A stretch of 64,000 nt of DNA from Pedobacter sp. PLR (GTDB taxonomy: Bacteria; Bacteroidota; Bacteroidia; Sphingobacteriales; Sphingobacteriaceae): the NCBI RefSeq assembly GCF_026239675.1, contig NZ_JAPIVQ010000006.1:124001-188000 (forward strand). Direction: 5' to 3'. The notes below the pieces were generated by a model. It did no database searches. It saw nothing but the letters and a program-made list of their open reading frames with translations, and was not told the DNA's origin. Of the stretch, positions 46,663-53,240 are shown piece after piece. The translations under genes and the position numbers were made by a program. How positions within the stretch are numbered: the stretch's first letter is position 1; each line of letters opens with the position of its first letter.

Positions 46663-47097
46663 TTATGACACACCCCAAAATGTTCTCGTAGGATCAAGTT
46701 GTACCATCTGGATAATAGATGCAACGATAACGATCAGTCCAAGACCAAAATAAAGGGCAATAGTGCGGTGTTTTCCTGCTGCTTCCTCGATGCGTTTCGA
46801 TCTTGCATTACCAACAGTAACTAAAATAGCCGCAAAAATCATCATTCCGATATGCTCCATTTTCCAATATCTAATCCCCGCTTCTACCAGTGGACTCAAG
46901 AAATATAAGATCAATCCAAATAAAATTTGGACGTGCACAAAGATCAATGTGAAAACATTTATCTTTCTATTTGCTTCTGTATAAGGTTTTTTTCCTAACC
47001 ATCCAGCCAATGCCTGAACGATTGCCAGTACCAATAAAATTAAAACCAGGTAACGCCATCCTGAATGCGCACTTTTCAAAATCTTATATAAATCCAT
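46663..47097 (-). CDS. Small four-helix membrane protein (HSGWRY type)
   Basis: 144 residues from the ATG at 47097 (MDLYKILKSAHSGWRYLVLI); an upstream start at 47115 would add six. Four TM helices are visible, with HSGWRY in the first, HVQILFGLILY in the second, MEHIGMMIFA in the third and a C-terminal WGVS. The histidines in several helices recall CopD or cytochrome-b561-type proteins that bind haem or copper, but I cannot confirm it. Its stop lies 16 nt before the trp promoter; it may be transcribed through the trp leader, or end before it. Confidence 0.8.
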   Translation of the reverse strand: MDLYKILKSAHSGWRYLVLILLVLAIVQALAGWLGKKPYTEANRKINVFTLIFVHVQILFGLILYFLSPLVEAGIRYWKMEHIGMMIFAAILVTVGNARSKRIEEAAGKHRTIALYFGLGLIVIVASIIQMVQLDPTRTFWGVS

Positions 47098-47221
47098 AAC
47101 GAGTTTTTCTTTCAAACTTAACTAATAAAAAACAGTTTAAAAAAAAGGAGAATTAGTAATCGAAATTTAAAACCATTATAAACTAAATGAAAGGATCTTA
47201 AGCGTTCGGGTTATTCGTCGG

Positions 47222-47470
47222 TAATCCACAATTATGGTCATGCTATCCACATTTGTGACTTACCACTCTATTTTACTACCCTGCAACTCACAATAACAGG
47301 TAGGCTATCCACATTTTCGAACCAATTATTCCATTTCACAGCCTGCAACTCACAATAACAGGTAAGCTATCCACATTTCCGACTTAATTTCCCGGTTTTC
47401 AACCTCTGAAATTCACAATTACCAACAAGCGCTACACATTTGTTGACAAAACCTCAGTAATTGTGGACAA
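47222..47470. repeat. Four iteron-like units, 62-bp period, with DnaA-box-like sites
   Basis: The stretch 47116-47559 has no gene. CTATCCACA occurs at 47243, 47305 and 47367, exactly 62 bp apart, each one base from the DnaA box TTATCCACA. CACAAT occurs at 47227, 47289, 47351 and 47414 (steps 62, 62, 63). The middle two units (from 47280 and 47342) are nearly identical over about 41 bp. The fourth is degenerate (GCTACACATTT at 47431). A further near-box TAATCCACA is at 47222-47230, and one on the opposite strand (TTGTCCACA) at 47462-47470. 62 bp is about six helical turns, so the boxes face one side of DNA. Confidence 0.85.
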
Positions 47471-47479
47471 AGCCGCTCC

Positions 47480-47559
47480 CTTTAATTCGTAAAAAATAGG
47501 TTATAAACAAATCCCCCAACTTTTTTAGGTTAGATTTAGCTACTAAAACTAAATTTTTT
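47480..47559. other. AT-rich tract beside the iterons
   Basis: Strongly AT-rich DNA between the last DnaA-like site and the amidohydrolase start, including TTATAAACA (47501-47509) and a T6/A-rich end. It would suit a DNA-unwinding element if the iterons are a replication origin, and it must also hold the promoter of the gene at 47560. Confidence 0.4.
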
Positions 47560-50286
47560 ATGAAGAAAACTCTACTCTCACTAGCGTTGGTTTTTTCTGG
47601 CACCCTGGTATTTGCGCAACAGAGCTACCCTGTAAACGGCTCTTACGACATCAGACCGGGGAATTACGCGTTTACCAATGCAAATATTGTGGTAAATGCC
47701 AGCCAGACCATCCCTAATGGAACCTTATTGATTAAAGGACAAACCATCCAATCGGTGGGCACCGGTACCGCAGTACCGAAAGGCTATGTGGTCATCGACC
47801 TGAAAGGAAAATTCATTTACCCTTCTTTGGTGGATGCTTTTTCTGGTTATGGCGTACCGGAAAGCAACAGAACCTTAACCGGCGGAACGCGTCAATCGAT
47901 ATTCACCTCTACTAAAAAAGGAGCTTACGGCTGGAATGAGGCCATCAGACCGGAGACACAAGTCAATGGAATATTTGCCATCGACACGAAAAAAGCGGAT
48001 GAACTGCGTAAAGCCGGATTTGGTAGCGTAAACGTCATCAATAGAGATGGTATTTCCCGCGGAACCTCATCGGTTGTCACTTTGAGCGATGAAAGAGAAA
48101 ACAGCATCATGCTGAAACCTGAAGCTTCCGCCAATTATTCTTTCAACAAAGGAACTTCGCAAAACGATTACCCGACCTCATTAATGGGCTCGATTGCCCT
48201 GTTGCGCCAGACCTATTATGACGCACAATGGTATGGCAAACAAAAAGAAGAATACAACATTTCTCTGGAAGCCTTTAACAAACAACAGACTATCCCTCAG
48301 ATATTTGAAGCCGATGGCTGGCAAAACATTTTGCGCGCCGATAAAATCGGAAAAGAGTTTGGCAAACAGTACATTATAAAATCTAATGGCGATGAATATC
48401 AGCGAATTGAGGCCGTAAAAGCAACCGGGGCCAGCTTGATTATCCCAATCAACTTCGTAAAAGCATACGATGTGGAAGATCCGGCAGATGCGAGAAATGT
48501 GACTCTGGCACAAATGAAAGGCTGGGAAATGGCGCCTTCCAATCCGGGAATCCTGGAAAAAGCAGGCATCAGGTTCTCTTTAACTGCCTTCGGACTGGAT
48601 AAAGCCGGTGATTTCTGGACCAATATCCGCACTGCGATAGACAATGGCTTAAGTCAAAAACAAGCCCTTTTATCCGTTACAGAGATTCCAGCTGCCATGA
48701 TCGGAGTTTCCGACAAGGTAGGAACCCTGGAAAAAGGGAAACTGGCCAATTTCATTATCACTTCCGATACGCTTTTCAAAAAGACCAATATCGTATTGGA
48801 AAACTGGGTACAGGGAAAACGATTCATCACCAGTAAAAAAGATGAAAAAGATACCTTAGCAAAAACTCTGGCGAAAAAAGAAATAGAAAAGCCGGTTCTA
48901 AATGAAGGCACGCTCATCTATCCATTCACTGCTTTTGGTACGGCCAGTCCTGTAAAACAGGAAAGCGTATTGTTAAAAAACGCAACGGTATGGACGAATG
49001 AAAAAGAAGGAATCCTGCAAAATGCGGACGTATTGCTGGAAAACGGCAAAATTAAAGCGGTAGGAAAAAACCTGAGCGCAGGCAATGCGAAAGTCATTGA
49101 TGCTACAGGAAAACACATTACACCGGGAATGATCGATGAACATTCTCATATTGCCGGAACGGGCGGTATCAATGAAGGCGCACAAGCTTCTTCTGCGGAG
49201 GTTCGGATTGCGGATATCATCAACTCAGAAGATGTGAATATCTATCGTCAGCTTGCGGGTGGGGTCACCACTTCTCATATCCTTCATGGTTCAGCAAATC
49301 CGGTAGGCGGACAAGCGCAGCTGATCAAACTTCGCTGGGGAAAGCTGCCTGAAGAATTGAAATTCGCAGGTGCTGATGGCTTTATCAAATTCGCCCTTGG
49401 TGAAAATGTGAAGCAAAGTAATTTTGGTACAGGGGCTCGTTTCCCGGTCACCAGAATGGGTGTCGAACAGTCTTTTGTAGACGAGTTTACACGCGCAAAG
49501 GAATATAAAGCGGCATTATCCGGCAAAGGAAACAACGTAAGGAGAGATTTAGAGCTGGATGCGATTGTCGAAATACTGGACAATAAGCGTTTCATTACCT
49601 GTCATTCCTATGTACAGTCTGAAATCAATATGCTGATGAACGTTGCCGATAGCCTTGGCTTTAAAATCAATACTTTCACCCATATTCTGGAAGGCTACAA
49701 AGTGGCCGACAAAATGAAAGCGCGTGGAATCAATGCCTCCACGTTCTCAGATTGGTGGGCTTATAAAATGGAAGTTGCAGAGGCGATACCTTACAATGGA
49801 AAAATCATGCACAATGTAGGCATCACCACGGCTTTCAATTCTGATGATGCAGAAATGGCGCGCAGATTGAATCAGGAGGCCGGTAAAGCAGTCTTGTATG
49901 GTGGCGTATCAGAAGAAGACGCGTTGAAGTTTGTGACCTTAAACCCCGCTAAAATGCTCCACATCGACAACAAAGTGGGCAGTCTCAAAGCTGGCAAAGA
50001 TGCAGACGTCGTGATCTGGTCTGCAAATCCACTATCCATTTATGCAAAAGCGGAGAAAACTTTTGTAGATGGCGTTTCTTACTGGGACATTGAGCGCGAT
50101 GAGCAGCTGAGAAAAGATCAGCAGATTGAACGCGCAAGAATCCTGAAAAAAATGCAGGAAAGTAAAGGTAAAGGTGGAAAAACACAGCGTCCAACTGCTG
50201 AAAGCCCGCGGATGTACCATTGCGAAACCGTAGAAGATTATGCTATGGAACTAAACGAATCAGAAAGGACACATGCTCATGAATAA
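47560..50286 (+). CDS. Exported amidohydrolase with two amidohydrolase-like halves
   Basis: 908 residues with a signal peptide (MKKTLLSLALVFSGTLVFAQ). The N-terminal half (about 30-430) has the fold's start and end strands (LLIKGQTIQSVGTG, GTLEKGKLANFIITSD) but lacks metal ligands: where D-x-H-x-H should stand it has YPSLVDAFSGYG. The C-terminal half (about 465-860) is a normal imidazolonepropionase-like unit with PGMIDEHSHIAGTGG, ITCHSY, FTHILEG, FNSDDAEMA and GSLKAGKDADVVIWS. The last 50 residues are charged. It overlaps the next amidohydrolase gene by a few bases. Substrate unknown. Confidence 0.9.
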   Translation: MKKTLLSLALVFSGTLVFAQQSYPVNGSYDIRPGNYAFTNANIVVNASQTIPNGTLLIKGQTIQSVGTGTAVPKGYVVIDLKGKFIYPSLVDAFSGYGVPESNRTLTGGTRQSIFTSTKKGAYGWNEAIRPETQVNGIFAIDTKKADELRKAGFGSVNVINRDGISRGTSSVVTLSDERENSIMLKPEASANYSFNKGTSQNDYPTSLMGSIALLRQTYYDAQWYGKQKEEYNISLEAFNKQQTIPQIFEADGWQNILRADKIGKEFGKQYIIKSNGDEYQRIEAVKATGASLIIPINFVKAYDVEDPADARNVTLAQMKGWEMAPSNPGILEKAGIRFSLTAFGLDKAGDFWTNIRTAIDNGLSQKQALLSVTEIPAAMIGVSDKVGTLEKGKLANFIITSDTLFKKTNIVLENWVQGKRFITSKKDEKDTLAKTLAKKEIEKPVLNEGTLIYPFTAFGTASPVKQESVLLKNATVWTNEKEGILQNADVLLENGKIKAVGKNLSAGNAKVIDATGKHITPGMIDEHSHIAGTGGINEGAQASSAEVRIADIINSEDVNIYRQLAGGVTTSHILHGSANPVGGQAQLIKLRWGKLPEELKFAGADGFIKFALGENVKQSNFGTGARFPVTRMGVEQSFVDEFTRAKEYKAALSGKGNNVRRDLELDAIVEILDNKRFITCHSYVQSEINMLMNVADSLGFKINTFTHILEGYKVADKMKARGINASTFSDWWAYKMEVAEAIPYNGKIMHNVGITTAFNSDDAEMARRLNQEAGKAVLYGGVSEEDALKFVTLNPAKMLHIDNKVGSLKAGKDADVVIWSANPLSIYAKAEKTFVDGVSYWDIERDEQLRKDQQIERARILKKMQESKGKGGKTQRPTAESPRMYHCETVEDYAMELNESERTHAHE

Positions 50287-51592
50287 ATATATTTTAACCG
50301 TATTCCTTACCGCAGCGGCAACGGTTTCCGCTTTCGCACAGGCGAATATCTCTCCGGCTCCGGCACAAAGCAAGCTTACTTACGTGCTGGGCGCCAAATT
50401 ACACCTTGGCAATGGCAGTGTGATTGAAAATGGCTACCTGATTTTTGATAAAGGAAAGATCACCGGAATTGGAGATGCCACGGTGGTTCGTCTGGATATG
50501 AGCAAAGGAAACCTGATTCAGGCGAATGGTAAACATGTATATCCTGGCTTTATCGCCCCGGTCAGCAATTTAGGACTGACGGAATTTGAGTCGGTAAAAG
50601 CTACGCTGGACTTTTCGGAGATCGGCAATATCAACCCTCATATCCGCGCTATCATTGCTTACAACACGGATTCTAAGGTTCCGGCAACCTTGAGAAGCAA
50701 TGGTGTTTTGATGGCACAGGTTACACCACAAGGTGGAATGGTGTCCGGAAGTTCTTCTGTAGTGCAGCTGGACGCCTGGAATTGGGAAGATGCGGCAATT
50801 AAAAAAGATGATGCGATGCACATCACCTGGCCGGTAGTACCTAAAGGCAGAGGTGGCTTTGGCTCCCGCGGGCCTGTAATTACTCCGGACGTATTGAAAG
50901 AAAGGGCGCAAAATGCAATCAATGAGTTGGATCAGCTTTTTGCAGAGTCTAAAGCTTATGCAGAAACGGCAAAACCTGCGGTAACGAATGCACGCCTTGC
51001 CGCAATGAAGAACCTTTTTAAGGGTACTCAGCGGTTATTTATCAATGTGGATCAGGAGAAAGATATCATTGCAGCAGTAAATTTTTCGAAAAAATATCAG
51101 CTTACTCCTGTGATTGTTGGTGGTGATGATGCTTACCTGATCACGGATTTCTTAAAGCAAAACAATGTGGCCGTGATCGTAAAACAGCCGCATGCTTTGC
51201 CGAATTCTGTAGATGATGATGTGAATATGCCTTATAAGAATGCGGCCGTATTGGCCAATGCAGGCGTAAACGTTGTCGTTAGCATTGATGGTTACTGGCA
51301 ACAACGCAACCTTCCCTTTATGGCTGGAACCGTTGCTGCATGGGGATTAGATCCTGAAAAGGCGCTACAAACGATTACTTTGAATACTGCAAAAGTGCTG
51401 GGTATCGACAAAACTACCGGAAGTTTAGAGCTGGGTAAGGACGCGACGTTCTTTATCTCCTCCGGTGATGCACTGGATATGAAGAGCAATCATGTAGAAC
51501 AGGCTTTTATTCAGGGAAGAGACATCAACCTGGATAACCTCCATAAACAGCTGGACAAAAAGTTCAGTGAAAAGTATCAATTGAAACCTTAA
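50279..51592 (+). CDS. Amidohydrolase-like exported protein without metal ligands
   Basis: 437 residues from the ATG at 50279 (MNKYILTVFLTAAATVSAFA, signal peptide); an ATG at 50273 adds two. The fold is amidohydrolase-like (YLIFDKGKITGIGDATV at the start; TLNTAKVLGIDKTTGSLELG near the end), but the first motif reads YPGFIAPVSNLG instead of PGxIDxHxH, so the metal pair is lost. It resembles the N-terminal half of the previous gene. It is probably a catalytically dead partner, or binds a ligand. Overlapping reading frames suggest coupled translation. Confidence 0.88.
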   Translation: MNKYILTVFLTAAATVSAFAQANISPAPAQSKLTYVLGAKLHLGNGSVIENGYLIFDKGKITGIGDATVVRLDMSKGNLIQANGKHVYPGFIAPVSNLGLTEFESVKATLDFSEIGNINPHIRAIIAYNTDSKVPATLRSNGVLMAQVTPQGGMVSGSSSVVQLDAWNWEDAAIKKDDAMHITWPVVPKGRGGFGSRGPVITPDVLKERAQNAINELDQLFAESKAYAETAKPAVTNARLAAMKNLFKGTQRLFINVDQEKDIIAAVNFSKKYQLTPVIVGGDDAYLITDFLKQNNVAVIVKQPHALPNSVDDDVNMPYKNAAVLANAGVNVVVSIDGYWQQRNLPFMAGTVAAWGLDPEKALQTITLNTAKVLGIDKTTGSLELGKDATFFISSGDALDMKSNHVEQAFIQGRDINLDNLHKQLDKKFSEKYQLKP

Positions 51593-51611
51593 ATTTTTTT
51601 GGTTTATCCGG

Positions 51612-51645
51612 GCGGCTGTTTTTTTCAAAACAGCCGCTTTTTTTT
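51612..51645 (+). terminator. Rho-independent terminator of the amidohydrolase operon
   Basis: An 11-bp stem GCGGCTGTTTT/AAAACAGCCGC with a 4-nt loop, followed by eight T's. Confidence 0.93.
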
Positions 51646-51719
51646 GTCTGAAAAACCGGGTGATCAAAGGTGTAAAATTGCGCATGGAAACACCGATTTA
51701 CCTGGAATGTTGAATGCTG

Positions 51720-51910
51720 GAAAAAGAGCTTTGATACTGGTCGGAAAGAGCCTTAGTTTGAGTTAGGGTTGCCGTACGGTTCGGAAGGGGTTCGGTTAGT
51801 CTAGCCCTTACCAAGGGTACGGCAACCGTTTCTGTACCCCTTCTGTACCCTATCCGAAGGTGCCGTTCTTCCCGACTACAACCCGACCACAACTACTACC
51901 GAAACAAAAC
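51720..51910. repeat. Repeat mosaic in a gene-free stretch
   Basis: Region 51593-52158 has no gene. Here an 11-bp perfect inverted pair GGTTGCCGTAC (51767-51777) and GTACGGCAACC (51817-51827) encloses two GGTTCGG copies. After it come TTCTGTACCC twice and CGACTACAAC/CGACCACAAC near-direct repeats up to about 51895. GC content and short-period repetition differ from the flanks. It could be a dispersed intergenic repeat family. Nothing else is seen between here and 52102 except AT-rich filler. Confidence 0.6.
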
Positions 51911-52101
51911 GCTCCCGGAGCCCTAAAACCGAGGTCCTGCGAATAAAAAAAAGCAGCAGTTATGCTTTAAAAACAGGCCTGTTAAAAGCGTATTTAAAAG
52001 ACGATAAACCTGGTTGGAAATTTAAAAGAAAGGATGCAATGAAGTTTTAGAAAAAAGGATTTTTAAATCCGGTTGTTTTTTGATGGAAAGGCGCTAAAAA
52101 G

Positions 52102-52132
52102 AAAGTGACCTCATCCAAGGTCACTTTTTTTT
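52102..52132. terminator. Terminator-like hairpin
   Basis: A 10-bp stem AAAGTGACCT/AGGTCACTTT with a 6-nt loop; T8 follows on the plus strand and an interrupted T run on the minus strand. It lies 27 nt past the 3' end of the tRNA-like gene at 52159-52302, so it may end that transcript. Confidence 0.8.
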
Positions 52133-52158
52133 AACTAACTTATTATTCATAAAAAAAC

Positions 52159-52302
52159 TGGCTGTTGGGGAAGGAGTCGAACCTTCAAGGGGTAGTTAGC
52201 TATAGTTCAAAATCAATTGTGGTCAACCCATAAACTACGTTTATCCCATTAATCCCCACCACCGAGACAAGGAGGCGTGTCTGCCAATTTCACCACCCAA
52301 CA
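52159..52302 (-). tRNA. Unusual class II tRNA-like RNA, Leu-type D arm, GTC in anticodon position
   Basis: It folds as a class II tRNA: acceptor TGTTGGG/CCCAACA (7 bp), Leu-like D arm GTG-AAATTGGCAGA-CAC, T arm GAAGG-TTCGACT-CCTTC, discriminator G and an encoded CCA (52159-52161). The anticodon arm is CCTCC-TTGTCTC-GGTGG, with a T-T mismatch in the stem, GTC at the anticodon position and T instead of a purine at position 37. The variable region is about 72 nt (52187-52258), several times the normal size, closed by GGGG/CCCC. A Leu-like body with an Asp anticodon would misread Asp codons if charged with Leu, so it may not be an ordinary elongator. Confidence 0.7.
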
Positions 52303-52400
52303 AAATAAATAAAGTACAATCTTCTGAGTTTTAAGCGTTAAGTCGTAAATTTCCAATGCACCTTATATTAGAACTGAAAAACTTACCACTCAAAAACTCA

Positions 52401-52511
52401 TGGCTGTAGGGGAAGGAGTCGAACCTTCAAGGAGTAGTTAGCCCTTACGGGTTTTCCATATTCTCCACCACCGAGACAAGGAGGTGCGTCTGCCAATTCC
52501 ACCACCCTACA
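52401..52511 (-). tRNA. Second unusual class II tRNA-like RNA (paralog)
   Basis: Same plan as 52159-52302: acceptor TGTAGGG/CCCTACA, D arm GTG-GAATTGGCAGA-CGC, an identical anticodon arm CCTCC-TTGTCTC-GGTGG, an identical T arm, discriminator G and encoded CCA (52401-52403). The variable region is about 39 nt (52429-52467), closed by GGAG/CTCC with a CCC-GTAA-GGG hairpin inside. Changes from the other copy are compensatory (acceptor pair 4 T-A to A-T; basal variable stem G-C to A-T), so the fold is kept by selection. It is followed by the other copy 98 nt downstream; they are probably co-transcribed. Confidence 0.7.
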
Positions 52512-52562
52512 GAGTATAAGCAAATGTTAAAAGAACGATTATTTTTTGTTACTTGCTTGATA

Positions 52563-52594
52563 CAAATGTAACAACAACCCTATTACGTTGCAAA
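52563..52594 (-). promoter_or_regulatory. Promoter candidate of the tRNA-like pair
   Basis: On the minus strand TTTG (52591-52594), 20 nt, then TACATTTG (52563-52570), matching the Bacteroidota consensus. It is about 50 nt upstream of the second tRNA-like gene's 5' end. Confidence 0.65.
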
Positions 52595-52634
52595 TATTTT
52601 AATCATTTTATTTTATTATTACCATATTAATAAT

Positions 52635-52642
52635 TATATTTG
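52635..52642 (+). promoter_or_regulatory. -7 box of the Lrp-type regulator gene
   Basis: TATATTTG, a perfect TAnnTTTG, 25 nt before the start codon; the -33 region is only T-rich. Confidence 0.5.
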
Positions 52643-52667
52643 AATATCGTTAACAAATATCAAAATC

Positions 52668-53141
52668 ATGCTTAAAAAAGAAAGCCAAAATTTAGAAATT
52701 GATAACCTGGATATTGACATTTTAAAACAGTTAATGCAGGATGCGACGAAACCTTATACGGAAATCGCTAAAGATCTGATCGTTTCCGGTGGAACCATCC
52801 ATGTAAGAATGAAAAAACTACAGGAAATGGGCATTATTAAAGGTTCTCATTTGATGATTGATCCGCAAAAAGCAGGATATGATATCTGTGCATTCCTTGG
52901 AATCTATCTGGAGAAAGGGATACAATATAAAGATGCAGTCGCACAACTGAGTAAAATCAAGGAAGTAGTAGAACTACATTATACGACCGGTGCTTATAGT
53001 ATGTTCGCTAAAATCATTTGCAGGGACACCAATCATTTGAGACATGTGCTGAATGAGGAAATACAGGCGGTGGAAGGAATCCAACGTACGGAAACCCTGA
53101 TTTCACTGGAAGAAAGTATCAGAAGACAGATTGAATTGTAA
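52668..53141 (+). CDS. Lrp/AsnC family transcriptional regulator
   Basis: 157 residues. N-terminal winged helix (LDIDILKQLMQDATKPYTEI..VSGGTIHVRMKKLQEMGII) and C-terminal RAM/ACT-like effector domain (CAFLGIYLEKG..VVELHYTTGAYSMFAKIICRDTNHL). These proteins bind DNA as dimers to octamers and sense amino acids. The gene is divergent from the tRNA-like pair, with about 155 bp between, so it may control them or itself. Effector unknown. A terminator follows at 53166. Confidence 0.93.
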   Translation: MLKKESQNLEIDNLDIDILKQLMQDATKPYTEIAKDLIVSGGTIHVRMKKLQEMGIIKGSHLMIDPQKAGYDICAFLGIYLEKGIQYKDAVAQLSKIKEVVELHYTTGAYSMFAKIICRDTNHLRHVLNEEIQAVEGIQRTETLISLEESIRRQIEL

Positions 53142-53165
53142 TTCAATCTGTCTGTCTTTCTAAAT

Positions 53166-53198
53166 AAAAAAAGGTTCAGCAATTACGCCGAACCTTTT
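53166..53198. terminator. Bidirectional terminator between lrp-type gene and tex
   Basis: A 9-bp stem AAAAGGTTC/GAACCTTTT (53169-53177 with 53190-53198), two more inner pairs after one mismatch, flanked by A's and T's. Confidence 0.88.
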
Positions 53199-53240
53199 CT
53201 GTTTGATCTCAACTATCAAGATCAACCTATAACGGATTGG

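Noticed and set aside
47222..47470. CRISPR array as an explanation of the 62-bp repeats
   Set aside because: Repeats are degenerate, similarity runs through much of each unit instead of a short repeat with unique spacers, and there are no cas genes.
52159..52302. tRNA with a self-splicing intron
   Set aside because: The extra sequence lies in the variable region, not in the anticodon loop, is only about 72 nt, and the sister gene has a shorter arm at the same place.
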